The notes below the pieces were generated by a model. The model ran no database searches. It had not been told where the DNA came from and was given only the letters and a program-made list of their open reading frames with translations. The position numbers and the translations under genes were made by a program. A stretch of DNA of 64,000 nucleotides from Armatimonadota bacterium (GTDB lineage: Bacteria; Armatimonadota; UBA5829; DTJY01). Of the stretch, positions 48,634-57,715 are shown piece after piece (the stretch's first letter is position 1; the number at the start of each line of letters is the position of its first letter). The stretch is from NCBI GenBank assembly GCA_029907255.1, contig JARYMF010000005.1:226779-290778 (forward strand). Direction: 5' to 3'.

Positions 48634-50634
48634 ATGAAAAAATTGGTGGTGCTAATCTTTATTTGCGTACTTTTTTCAAGCTGTTTAACTATTGCAAACG
48701 CCACCGAATATCGAGCTGTGTGGATTGACGGATGGCACAGCGGAATGTGGACGGCATCTGAAATAGACACCATGCTATCATATGTCTGCACTCAAGGCCA
48801 TTATAACGTCATCGTTCCACAAATACGAAAGAAAGCCGATGCGCTCTACAATTCAACATATGGAGGGCCAAACGGCACAGGCGAGCCCAAGCCTGAGCAA
48901 GTACAACCGCCTGACTTTGACCCGCTCGCCTATATGATTCAAAAGGCCCATGAAAGGGGCATTGAGGTTCACCCATGGGTCTGCACTCACAGATGCCCCA
49001 CTACTACATCTGACTGGTTCTACATCTCACACCCCGACTGGCTTACCAGGTCACAGGGAGGCACCTCGCCGCTGTATGTCGAGGGTTATTGGCTAGACCC
49101 CGGCCATCCTGATGGCGAGGAATATACGGTAAATGTAATCTTGGATATAGTCAAGAATTACGACATAGACGGCATTCAGTGGGACAGAATACGATATCCA
49201 CAGCTGAACTCTGGATACAATCCAACTGCAATTGCGCGATTCCAAGCAGAAAAAGGCTACTATCCAAGCTATTCTGATTCAACCTTCATAAATTGGAGAA
49301 AAAATAATCTTAACGCCTTCGTCGCCAGGGTTTATGCGCAGATTATGGAGATAAAGCCACACATCGTTGTGGGTGCAAACACTTGGCCGGAATACAGCAT
49401 TGGCAACAGCACATACCTTCAAGACTGGAATGCGTGGATGTTTAACCACTGGCTAGATATTAATGTGCCGATGAATTATACATCCAGCAACACAACATTT
49501 ACTACTCGTATCCAGGATTATCTAAATAGGCGATATGGGCGCTATGTATACTCTGGCATGAGTGTAGGCGAAAGCGGTCAAACACAAGCCAATGCTTGTA
49601 CTCAAATTGGATATTGCCGAAGCTATAATCAGGGAGCAGGAATCCCGTGGGGTTGCCAAACGTACAGCTACTATCATGGGACAGTTACAAGCCCAGGTTG
49701 GTTCTCATATGTGGCAGCAAGCGGCCGACCATACTATACCATTGATAATGCAGTGCCTGACCTCCCGTGGAAATCTAACCCAACCACTGGCATCATTCAC
49801 GGAAGAGTTACCAAGCCTGGTTTAAATGATCCATATACTCACGATTGGGTATACCGAGCCACCGTTACAATATACCACCCCGGGCCGCCTGACGAAGTTT
49901 ACATGTCGACATTTACAGACCAAACAGGTTACTACGTTTTCATGGATGTTCCACCAAGGAGCGGCTATACAATCACTGCCGAGAAAGCAGGAATGGTATC
50001 ACGAACTTATACAAATCAGACACTAAAAGCGGGTGAGGCTTTGAGAGAAGACTTCCAATTGTCTTACACCACCTGCACTTCTCCTGCTGGTACAGTAACT
50101 GCTGGCTGGAACTTGATTAGTCTGCCACTCGACCCCGTAAATACCAATCCCGCCACGGTGTTTAACGGTATAGATATAGATGGCAAGCTCTACCGATTCT
50201 GCAGAACGACTTGGTCACTTATAGGATACGACTCCTGGACACCAGAAATTTTCGGTCCATGCAAAACCGACGAAGGCTACTGGCTATTTGCGGATGGCCC
50301 GAAAACGATAAGCTATCAAGCGTATGCAGGAGGACCCACTCAAAGAAGCACTACATTGGGCAACAACTGCTGGAACATTATCGGTTGTCCATTCACTACC
50401 GACAAACATTGGGAAGACGCGGAAGTAAAGCGTGGAGAAACAACAGTACCGCTAAGAATCGCCGCCAAAGAAAATAACTGGCTTGATTCAGTAGGTTGGT
50501 GGTGGGACAACAGCAGTCAGAGCCTAAGAACGGTAGGATTAGAAGAGGACTGGCCAGCTACTGAGTATCTACAACCCTGGCACGGCTACTGGATAAAGAC
50601 TTACACAAACGATGTGACTCTAACGCTGCGCTAA
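48634..50634 (+). CDS. Secreted GHL10-type glycoside hydrolase with C-terminal module
   Basis: 666 residues, the simplest of the four paralogs. Signal peptide ends near IANA; the barrel follows directly with YRAVWIDGWHSGMW, NVIVPQIRKKADALYN, VHPWVCTHRCP and YDIDGIQWDRIRYPQLN. A carboxypeptidase-regulatory-like domain (TGIIHGRVTKPG, GYTITAEKAGM) connects to the Trp-rich module at 50104-50631. It lacks both the OB-like pair of the first paralog and the N-terminal extensions of the next two. GAGGAGG precedes the ATG. Confidence 0.82.
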   Translation: MKKLVVLIFICVLFSSCLTIANATEYRAVWIDGWHSGMWTASEIDTMLSYVCTQGHYNVIVPQIRKKADALYNSTYGGPNGTGEPKPEQVQPPDFDPLAYMIQKAHERGIEVHPWVCTHRCPTTTSDWFYISHPDWLTRSQGGTSPLYVEGYWLDPGHPDGEEYTVNVILDIVKNYDIDGIQWDRIRYPQLNSGYNPTAIARFQAEKGYYPSYSDSTFINWRKNNLNAFVARVYAQIMEIKPHIVVGANTWPEYSIGNSTYLQDWNAWMFNHWLDINVPMNYTSSNTTFTTRIQDYLNRRYGRYVYSGMSVGESGQTQANACTQIGYCRSYNQGAGIPWGCQTYSYYHGTVTSPGWFSYVAASGRPYYTIDNAVPDLPWKSNPTTGIIHGRVTKPGLNDPYTHDWVYRATVTIYHPGPPDEVYMSTFTDQTGYYVFMDVPPRSGYTITAEKAGMVSRTYTNQTLKAGEALREDFQLSYTTCTSPAGTVTAGWNLISLPLDPVNTNPATVFNGIDIDGKLYRFCRTTWSLIGYDSWTPEIFGPCKTDEGYWLFADGPKTISYQAYAGGPTQRSTTLGNNCWNIIGCPFTTDKHWEDAEVKRGETTVPLRIAAKENNWLDSVGWWWDNSSQSLRTVGLEEDWPATEYLQPWHGYWIKTYTNDVTLTLR

Positions 50635-50656
50635 CCTTTCGTATCTAATTAGCTAA

Positions 50657-50690
50657 CCTGGCTTTGAGCATAGCGCAACTCAAAGCCAGG
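50657..50690 (+). terminator. Perfect 12-bp hairpin between paralogs
   Basis: CCTGGCTTTGAG (50657-50668) pairs with CTCAAAGCCAGG (50679-50690). The following sequence is only mildly T-rich, so it may reduce read-through or stabilise the upstream mRNA end rather than end transcription completely. Confidence 0.6.
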
Positions 50691-50713
50691 AAATCTTATT
50701 TAGGTGGCTTGTA

Positions 50714-53494
50714 ATGAAAGATAAATTAGTGGTTGTTGCTCTTACCCTTACAACACTTCTGCTATCGCTATCAGTAGCAATTGCAGAAGTCGAAATCATC
50801 ATTGACAATCCAAGCGCCTATTTTGTTGGCGAATGGAGTACAGGCACAATGACAACAACCAGGTATGGGAGCGATTATCGCTATTGCTTTATATCAACTT
50901 CAAATGGCAATACGGCGACATACACGCCCACAATTCCGCAAACTGCCTCCGATTGGCAGGTCTATACTTGGTACCCATCTGGAACAAACAGGCCAACCGC
51001 CGCTCAGTATATCATACATACGTCAGCAGGCGATGATTACAGATATGTCAACCAACAAACAAACGGCGGGCAATGGGTTTATATTGCTACGTATACAATG
51101 AACGCAGGAACGGGCAATTATGTACGCATCACAAATGCCGGCACTGAGACCACAAAGGTAGTAATGGCGGATGCTGTGCGCTTCTACTCAATTAGCGCAG
51201 GCGGAAACGATACCACGCCGCCAGTTATCTCCAATGTATCCTCAGCGGCAGGTCAAACGTCAGCAACTATCACATGGACCACTGACGAACCGGCAACTTC
51301 GCAGGTTGAATATGGCACTACTCAAAATTATGGAAGCCAAACACCCGAGGATACTTCATTAGTCATAAATCACAGCGTAATAATTTCTGGATTACAGCCG
51401 GCAACTCTTTACCATTATAGGGTGAAGTCAAAAGATGCGTCAGGCAACCCGGCAGTATCATCGGATTATACTTTTACAACCGCTCCTGCCAGCCAAAACG
51501 GCGAGTTCCGCGCTTTTTGGATAAACACGTGGAATAATGGTTTTCTAAGCGCTTCACAGATAACGAACTTGGTGAATGAAGCTTACGGCGCCAACTACAA
51601 TGTCTTGATTCCAGAGGTACGCAAACGTGGAGATGCTTACTACAATAGCTCGCCAATCTACGTTCCGATTGACAACGCATATTACCAGGAACCTAGAGCA
51701 AGCAACATCATAGACCCACCGCCCTTCGATCCTCTCCAAGACTGCATAAATAAAGCCCATGCTTTGGGCATGCAGGTTCACGCTTGGCTAGTTACCTATC
51801 GAATCTGGGGCACCAGCACGCCTCCAGAGAACCATATATGGTACGTTCATAGGCCAGGCGGCCCTGGAGCAGACTGGGCAATGAAAAAAGCCGACGGCAC
51901 ATATGATGATGGAAGCAATTACAACCTCGACCCCGGCATTCCCTCCGTCCAGGATTACATATGTAAAGTTGCCCTTGACATTGTCAGCCGCTATGACATC
52001 GATGGGCTAAATTGGGACTACATCAGGTATCCTGGAAACAACTGGGGCTACAATGCAATTACACAGCAAAGGTTTTACAACGAATATGGCTACTGGCCGC
52101 CAACCTCATCATCCAGCCCAAATTGGGGCACGTGGTGTGACTTTAGAAGAAGGCAAGTCACAGACCTTATTAAGAAAGTCTATCTCGAAATAATGGCAAT
52201 AAAACCGCATGTGAACCATAATGTAGACACAGTCGGATGGATGGGCGTGGACCCAAACATTAACTATGAAGGCACCGCCCAATATAAAGATGTATTCCAA
52301 AATGCAAAGAGCTGGATGGAACAGCATATTATTGATACCAATATCCTAATGAACTACAAGCGAGAATACGATACTGCTCAGAAACAAGACTACCGACTCT
52401 GGACTAACTGGCTTGCTACTATGCAAGCAACCACCGGCAGACACAGCGTCGACGGTCAAGCATGTTACTTAAACTCGATTTCTGACAGCATCATACAAAT
52501 GCAAGTTGCCAGAGATGCTGGGCTTGCCGGAATATGCAACTATGACTACAACACAACCAACAAGGATGGGCAGCCGCGTTCCGCATTTTTAGATGCAGTG
52601 AGGACAAATATTTACCAGCAGAAAGCACCAGTTCCGGATATGCCGTGGAAGAGCAATCCTACAACGGGCATCATCTTCGGAACAGTTACCGACGCTTCAA
52701 AGCCGAACGACCCTATCTACTGGAATTGGATATACAAGGCAACGGTAACCGTTACAGGTCCTGTAACTCGAACCACCGAGACAGACGCCACTGGCACATA
52801 TGGCTTTATTGATCTACCGCCGGGAACGTACACAATAACGGCAACTAAAGGCACAAAAACCCGTACTTATACCAACCAGACGATAGCTGCTGGGCAAGTT
52901 CTCAGAGAAAACTTCGATTTGGGATACACAACCTGCACTTCGCCCCCGGGAACAATTAAGAACGGTTGGAATCTCATTAGCCTGCCACTGGACCCTGCAA
53001 ATCCCAATCCCGCATCGGTATTCAGCGGGATAGCCATAGATGGCAATCTATTCAGATACGACGCTGGGACAAGGTCTTTCATAGTTTACGACCAGTGGAC
53101 TCCTGAAACATTCGGTAACTGCAGAGTAGAAGAAGGCTACTGGCTATATGCGAGCGGTAATCCAACGATAAGCTACCAAGCATATGGAGGCACACCTACA
53201 ACTCGAGACATAAGCTTGCCAAATGCCGGATGGAACCTCATTGGTTGTCCATTCCTAAGCGAGAAACGGTGGGCAGACATTCTGGTGACAAAGGGAGGAG
53301 AAACTCTTACTCTCCCCACCGCAGCAAAAGATCGCGGATGGCTAGATGCAACGGGTTGGTGGTGGGATAATAACAGCCAGAGCCTTAGATCGCTTGGGCT
53401 CCCAGAAGACTGGCCTGATAGCGAATACATTCAACCTTGGCATGGCTATTGGATCTCTACTAACTATAACAATTTGACACTTACTCTAAGATAA
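50714..53494 (+). CDS. Secreted GHL10-type protein with golvesin-like and fibronectin domains
   Basis: 926 residues with a signal peptide ending near IAEVE. Residues about 25-160 resemble the golvesin C-terminal/Xly-like beta-sandwich: IIIDNPSAYFVGEW, GSDYRYC, WQVYTWYPSG, AQYIIH and ADAVRFY. A fibronectin-III-like domain follows (ATITWTTDEPATSQVEYG, LYHYRVKSKDA). The barrel begins EFRAFWINTWNNG, with VLIPEVRKRGDAYYN and YDIDGLNWDYIRYPG. Then a carboxypeptidase-regulatory-like domain and the module at 52964-53491. A 203-nt tract (52340-52542) is almost identical to the next gene. AGGTGG precedes the ATG; the next gene starts 15 nt after its stop. Confidence 0.82.
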   Translation: MKDKLVVVALTLTTLLLSLSVAIAEVEIIIDNPSAYFVGEWSTGTMTTTRYGSDYRYCFISTSNGNTATYTPTIPQTASDWQVYTWYPSGTNRPTAAQYIIHTSAGDDYRYVNQQTNGGQWVYIATYTMNAGTGNYVRITNAGTETTKVVMADAVRFYSISAGGNDTTPPVISNVSSAAGQTSATITWTTDEPATSQVEYGTTQNYGSQTPEDTSLVINHSVIISGLQPATLYHYRVKSKDASGNPAVSSDYTFTTAPASQNGEFRAFWINTWNNGFLSASQITNLVNEAYGANYNVLIPEVRKRGDAYYNSSPIYVPIDNAYYQEPRASNIIDPPPFDPLQDCINKAHALGMQVHAWLVTYRIWGTSTPPENHIWYVHRPGGPGADWAMKKADGTYDDGSNYNLDPGIPSVQDYICKVALDIVSRYDIDGLNWDYIRYPGNNWGYNAITQQRFYNEYGYWPPTSSSSPNWGTWCDFRRRQVTDLIKKVYLEIMAIKPHVNHNVDTVGWMGVDPNINYEGTAQYKDVFQNAKSWMEQHIIDTNILMNYKREYDTAQKQDYRLWTNWLATMQATTGRHSVDGQACYLNSISDSIIQMQVARDAGLAGICNYDYNTTNKDGQPRSAFLDAVRTNIYQQKAPVPDMPWKSNPTTGIIFGTVTDASKPNDPIYWNWIYKATVTVTGPVTRTTETDATGTYGFIDLPPGTYTITATKGTKTRTYTNQTIAAGQVLRENFDLGYTTCTSPPGTIKNGWNLISLPLDPANPNPASVFSGIAIDGNLFRYDAGTRSFIVYDQWTPETFGNCRVEEGYWLYASGNPTISYQAYGGTPTTRDISLPNAGWNLIGCPFLSEKRWADILVTKGGETLTLPTAAKDRGWLDATGWWWDNNSQSLRSLGLPEDWPDSEYIQPWHGYWISTNYNNLTLTLR
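52340..52542 (+). repeat. Gene-conversion tract, copy 1
   Basis: 203 nt matching 55088-55290 at 201 positions; the differences are at 52396 (A for G) and 52513 (A for G). Sequence diverges sharply at both edges. It encodes the barrel segment running from NILMNYKREYD to AGICNY. Confidence 0.9.
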
Positions 53495-53509
53495 AAATGG
53501 AGGGTTGAT

Positions 53510-56245
53510 ATGAAAAAAGGGCTTTGGCTATCAATCACATTTCTGGTCTTGCTAATAATTTCGCCCTGCCTATATGGAGCAGTCGAAATTATAATTGACA
53601 ATCCAGGTGCCGTTTTCGTAAATGGATCAAACGCGTGGACTACTGGCACGAGTGCTACCGACAAATACGGCAGCGATTACAGGTATTGTAAGATTGCAAC
53701 TGCTGGTGGCAGTACGGCAACTTATACACCCTTTATACCCCAAACTGCCCCGGACTGGCAAGTGTACACATGGTACTGCAACACGGAAGTGTCGGAAACC
53801 ACAGCAGCCCAGTACATAATCCACCATGCCTCCGGTGATACTGTTGTTTACGTAAACCAGACCACAAACCGAGGAACATGGTTCCTAGTCGGCACATATA
53901 CAATGAATGCCGGCTCAGGCAACTATGCGAGAATTTCAAACCAAGGGTCGAGCACCACGAGATACGTCGTAGCAGATGGCATGCGGTTCTACTCTGCCAC
54001 GGCCACGGACACGACGCCCCCCACAATCTCCAATGTTTCGGCCTCGCCTGGGGTGACAACAGCTACCATAACCTGGACTACCAATGAGCCCTCGACATCG
54101 CAAGTTGAATATGGACTTACTACAAGCTATGGAAACCAGACGCCAAAAGACACCAATCTCGTAACCAGCCACAGCGTGCTGATTTCGGGTCTTTCGCCCA
54201 CTACGCTGTACCATTATAGAGTAAAGTCAGCAGATGCAAGCAATAATGAAGCTGTTTCAAGCGACTACACATTTACTACAACTGCTCCTACGCCTGAGTA
54301 TCGGGCAAATTGGGTGGACACGTGGCATGATGGCATCCTGAGCGCTGAGCAAATCACAAACCTCGTGAATATCCACAAACTTTACAACTACAACGTTATA
54401 ATCCCCGAGGTCAGGAAGTGCGGCGATGCTTATTATAACTCAACATTTGAACCAAGAGCCTCAAATATAATAGACGCGCCGCCATTTGATCCACTTGGTG
54501 ACCTCATCCAAAAGGCACACGCTCAGGGCATTGAGGTTCACCCATGGATTGTAACGTACAGAATATGGAACAGCGGATGGGGAGCAGCGCCAGCCAATCA
54601 TATATGGACGCTTCACCCAGAATGGGCCATGACCGACAGCTCAGGTAACAACCTTGACGGCCAGTACTACAATCTCGACCCAGGAGTCCCAGGCGTGCAG
54701 GATTACATCTACAAGGTTGTCATGGATATCGTTAATCAATATGATATCGATGGATTCAACTGGGATTACATCAGATATCCTGGTTACAATTGGGGCTACA
54801 ATTCAATTACACAGCAGAGATTTTACAATGAATATGGCTACTGGCCGCCTACCTCCACTTCGGATTCCCGCTGGAACACGTGGAGCGACTTCCGGCGAAG
54901 GCAGGTCACAGACCTCCTTAAAAAATGCCATGTCCAAATCTGGGCCAAGAAACCAAACGTAAAAACCTCTGTAGACACGGTAGGCTGGATGGGCGCTGAC
55001 CCAAATGTCGACTTCACACAAACACGCCAATACAAAGAAGTCTTCCAAGATGGAAAAGGCTGGATGGAACAGCATATCGTGGATGTTAATATCCTAATGA
55101 ACTACAAGCGAGAATACGATACTGCTCAGAAACAAGACTACCGGCTCTGGACTAACTGGCTTGCTACTATGCAAGCAACCACCGGCAGACACAGCGTCGA
55201 CGGTCAAGCATGTTACTTAAACTCGATTTCTGACAGCATCATACAAATGCAAGTTGCCAGGGATGCTGGGCTTGCCGGAATATGCAACTACAGTTATGCC
55301 GTGACAAACAAAGACGGCCAGCCAAGCGAAAGCTTTTGGTCTGCTGTAAAGTCAAACCTGTACACACTTCCTGTGCCCACCCCAAACATGCCATGGAAAA
55401 GCAATCCGACAACGGGCTGCATATTTGGCGTGGTCACCAATGCATCAAACCCAAATGATCCCATATACTATAACTGGGTGTATAAGGCTACTGTAACCGT
55501 AACAGGCCCAGTCACCCGTTCCACTGAGACCGACGCAACAGGCTTCTACGCCTTCTTAGATCTTCCACCTGGAACGTACACAATCACCTGTTCGAAAACC
55601 GGCCTTCCGCCGTACACCTACTACAATCAAACTTTGGCAGCAGGGCAGTATCTGCGTGAGAACTTCGCACTCGGATACACCCAAAAGACGTCTTATAATG
55701 GTATTGTGCGCGCAGGTTGGAACTTAATTAGTTTGCCGCTTGATCCGGTCAATCCTGACCCAGCAGTTGTGTTCAATGGCATAGACATAGAGGGCAAACT
55801 ATATCGCTACGATAATCCTACAGCGTCTTTTATAACTTACGATCCCTGGACACCAGAGATTTTCGGCAACTGCAGAGTTGGCGAAGGTTATTGGCTATTC
55901 GCTGATGGGCCGAAAACGATTAGTTACCAGGCATGGGCAAGCTTTCCGCCTGCCCGCGACATCCAAATACCGGCAGCAGGCTGGGCACTCATTGGCTGTC
56001 CATTCCCAAATGGCAAGTATTGGGCAGATACAAACGTAACTAAGGATGGCAATACGGTAAGTCTCGCCACAGCCGCTAAAACAAATGGATGGCTGGACTC
56101 CGTTGGCTGGTGGTGGGACAATTCAGCACAGGCACTGCAAACTCTTGGGCTACCCGAGGATTGGCCAGCTTCGGAATACCTGGTACCCTGGTATGGTTAC
56201 TGGATAAATACCTACACCAGCAATCTGACGCTTACTGTGCAATAG
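53510..56245 (+). CDS. Secreted GHL10-type protein, paralog of the preceding gene
   Basis: 911 residues with the same architecture as the preceding gene: signal peptide, golvesin-like domain (IIIDNPGAVFVNGSN, WQVYTWY, ADGMRFY), fibronectin-III-like domain (ITWTTNEPSTSQVEYG), barrel (YRANWVDTWHDG, VIIPEVRKCGDAYYN, YDIDGFNWDYIRYPG), carboxypeptidase-regulatory-like domain and module (55715-56242). It shows extensive protein similarity with that gene but clearly lower DNA similarity outside the 203-nt tract. GGAGGG precedes the ATG; the gap of 15 nt shows co-transcription. A terminator follows. Confidence 0.82.
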   Translation: MKKGLWLSITFLVLLIISPCLYGAVEIIIDNPGAVFVNGSNAWTTGTSATDKYGSDYRYCKIATAGGSTATYTPFIPQTAPDWQVYTWYCNTEVSETTAAQYIIHHASGDTVVYVNQTTNRGTWFLVGTYTMNAGSGNYARISNQGSSTTRYVVADGMRFYSATATDTTPPTISNVSASPGVTTATITWTTNEPSTSQVEYGLTTSYGNQTPKDTNLVTSHSVLISGLSPTTLYHYRVKSADASNNEAVSSDYTFTTTAPTPEYRANWVDTWHDGILSAEQITNLVNIHKLYNYNVIIPEVRKCGDAYYNSTFEPRASNIIDAPPFDPLGDLIQKAHAQGIEVHPWIVTYRIWNSGWGAAPANHIWTLHPEWAMTDSSGNNLDGQYYNLDPGVPGVQDYIYKVVMDIVNQYDIDGFNWDYIRYPGYNWGYNSITQQRFYNEYGYWPPTSTSDSRWNTWSDFRRRQVTDLLKKCHVQIWAKKPNVKTSVDTVGWMGADPNVDFTQTRQYKEVFQDGKGWMEQHIVDVNILMNYKREYDTAQKQDYRLWTNWLATMQATTGRHSVDGQACYLNSISDSIIQMQVARDAGLAGICNYSYAVTNKDGQPSESFWSAVKSNLYTLPVPTPNMPWKSNPTTGCIFGVVTNASNPNDPIYYNWVYKATVTVTGPVTRSTETDATGFYAFLDLPPGTYTITCSKTGLPPYTYYNQTLAAGQYLRENFALGYTQKTSYNGIVRAGWNLISLPLDPVNPDPAVVFNGIDIEGKLYRYDNPTASFITYDPWTPEIFGNCRVGEGYWLFADGPKTISYQAWASFPPARDIQIPAAGWALIGCPFPNGKYWADTNVTKDGNTVSLATAAKTNGWLDSVGWWWDNSAQALQTLGLPEDWPASEYLVPWYGYWINTYTSNLTLTVQ
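55088..55290 (+). repeat. Gene-conversion tract, copy 2
   Basis: Matches 52340-52542 with a constant offset of 2748 nt; two mismatches, at 55144 and 55261. Flanks immediately lose identity at codon third positions. Confidence 0.9.
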
Positions 56246-56269
56246 CTAACACAATACCGCGCATTTGAC

Positions 56270-56303
56270 GGGCCGGGGCGAAGAAGGAGCTCCGGCCCTT
56301 TTT
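56270..56303 (+). terminator. Intrinsic terminator of the GHL10 cluster
   Basis: GGGCCGG (56270-56276) pairs with CCGGCCC (56292-56298), then TTTTT. It lies 25 nt after the last paralog. Confidence 0.88.
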
Positions 56304-56369
56304 GTCGTATAATATCGTGGTTTTTGGCAAAAATATTACTGTTAATTGCAATTACAAAAAGAGGGAAAA

Positions 56370-56939
56370 ATGAGAATTGGGGTCATCAGTGATACTCATG
56401 GCAGTGTTTCCGCATGGCAGAAAGCCATGGATGTTTTCGGTGAAGTTGACCTGATACTTCACGCAGGAGACGTCTTGTATCATCCGCCTCGTCTGATGCC
56501 AAACCAAGAATACGACATCCCAACCCTTGTTCAGCTAATCAATTCATCAAATGTGCCCATAGTAATTGCTCGCGGCAACTGCGACGCAGAAGTATATGAA
56601 GAACTTCTTGAGGCACCCGTACTTTCGCCATATGCAGTCGTGCAGTTTGGGAGATTGAGAATTGTCATTACACACGGACACACGCTTGATGAAGACAAAA
56701 TGTCGAAAGTTGCCGCCAAATACCGCGCAAATATTTTAGTTACAGGACACACACATTTGCCAGTAATCGAAAAAATTGATAATGCGATTCATATCAATCC
56801 CGGGAGTCCAACCCATCCAAAATTTCAACGTGCGGGGATTCTTGTACCAACTGTAGGAATAATCTCAAAAGAGAAAGTTAGCGTTCTTGAGCTCGAAAGC
56901 GGCAAAGAAATACTATCCCTTCCGCTCGCCTCGCCCTAA
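56370..56939 (+). CDS. YfcE/MJ0936-type phosphodiesterase
   Basis: 189 residues from the ATG at 56370 (GAGGG 5 nt upstream; the frame extends to 56346). Metallophosphoesterase motifs in order: RIGVISDTHG (Asp and His), LILHAGDVLYH (Asp), VIARGNCDA (Asn), VITHGH and VTGHTHLPV (His pairs). Two metals would hydrolyse phosphodiesters. Length matches the YfcE/MJ0936 family. Cytoplasmic. Convergent with metW. Confidence 0.92.
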   Translation: MRIGVISDTHGSVSAWQKAMDVFGEVDLILHAGDVLYHPPRLMPNQEYDIPTLVQLINSSNVPIVIARGNCDAEVYEELLEAPVLSPYAVVQFGRLRIVITHGHTLDEDKMSKVAAKYRANILVTGHTHLPVIEKIDNAIHINPGSPTHPKFQRAGILVPTVGIISKEKVSVLELESGKEILSLPLASP

Positions 56940-57062
56940 GCTGCACACGCGATATAAATTAAAAAATATGCCGCCGAGAAAATTCCAGTAATCTTGAAGC
57001 CATAAAGAGGCAAAATTCAAGGTGCAGACTCCCGCAAACGGCAATAACTTGTCTAAAAGTGT

Positions 57063-57713
57063 CTATCTTTCTGGCTCTACGACGAAAATTGCCGCATCGG
57101 CAAAGAAATTTGGCAGAAGGCGCACAATTTTACACTCACCTTCACCTACAGTTCGCAGGGGAATGACTTTAAGGACACGCAGATCGGCAACCTTGCAAAA
57201 ATCGTAGAAGTCCGCAATTGTTGTGAGGTGAATATTTGGCGTGTCATACCATTCGTATGGTAACCTGGCATTTTTTGGCATCCTGCCTTTGAATAGCAAC
57301 TGAAACCGAATTGACCAATGGCCGAAATTCGGAAAGCTTATGATGCATTTTTTACCGACTCTTGCCATTTCTTTAATAAGAAACAGCGGCCGGTGGAGCA
57401 CTTGGATGGTGTTCGTTAAGATAACGTAATCAACTGATTGGTCCGCATAATCAGCAAGACCCTCATCTAGGTCCCCGTGATGAACGTTAAAGAGACCCTT
57501 TGCTACACACGCCTGGATGCATTCTTCGGATAAGTCAATGCCCTCTGCTCTGACGCCCTTCTTGTCCTTCAATGCCTTCAGCAAATCACCACCACCACAC
57601 CCAAGATCAAGCACTCGGCTGCCTTCCTCAACTAAATCAATAATCAATTTGTGCTCGGGCGCCAAATAAAGAATGTGGCCGTCTTTTGTATGAACTTCCT
57701 CAACGCATGCCAT
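57063..57713 (-). CDS. metW: Methionine biosynthesis protein MetW
   Basis: 216 residues from the ATG at 57713, 2 nt after the metX stop, with AAGGA upstream; a TTG at 57734 would overlap metX. SAM-binding motif RVLDLGCGGGDLL, then GIDLSEECIQAC, and the family signature NTIQVLHRP and SFPNFGHW with RMPKNARLPYEWYDTPN. MetW is found beside metX and supports homoserine acylation, probably by binding MetX. It is translationally coupled to metX here. Confidence 0.93.
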   Translation of the reverse strand: MACVEEVHTKDGHILYLAPEHKLIIDLVEEGSRVLDLGCGGGDLLKALKDKKGVRAEGIDLSEECIQACVAKGLFNVHHGDLDEGLADYADQSVDYVILTNTIQVLHRPLFLIKEMARVGKKCIISFPNFGHWSIRFQLLFKGRMPKNARLPYEWYDTPNIHLTTIADFYDFCKVADLRVLKVIPLRTVGEGECKIVRLLPNFFADAAIFVVEPER

Positions 57714-57715
57714 AG

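Noticed and set aside
41296..56242. PEP-CTERM or LPXTG-type sorting signal at the shared C-termini
   Set aside because: No terminal hydrophobic helix, no Arg-rich tail and no sortase motif; the module is a folded domain.
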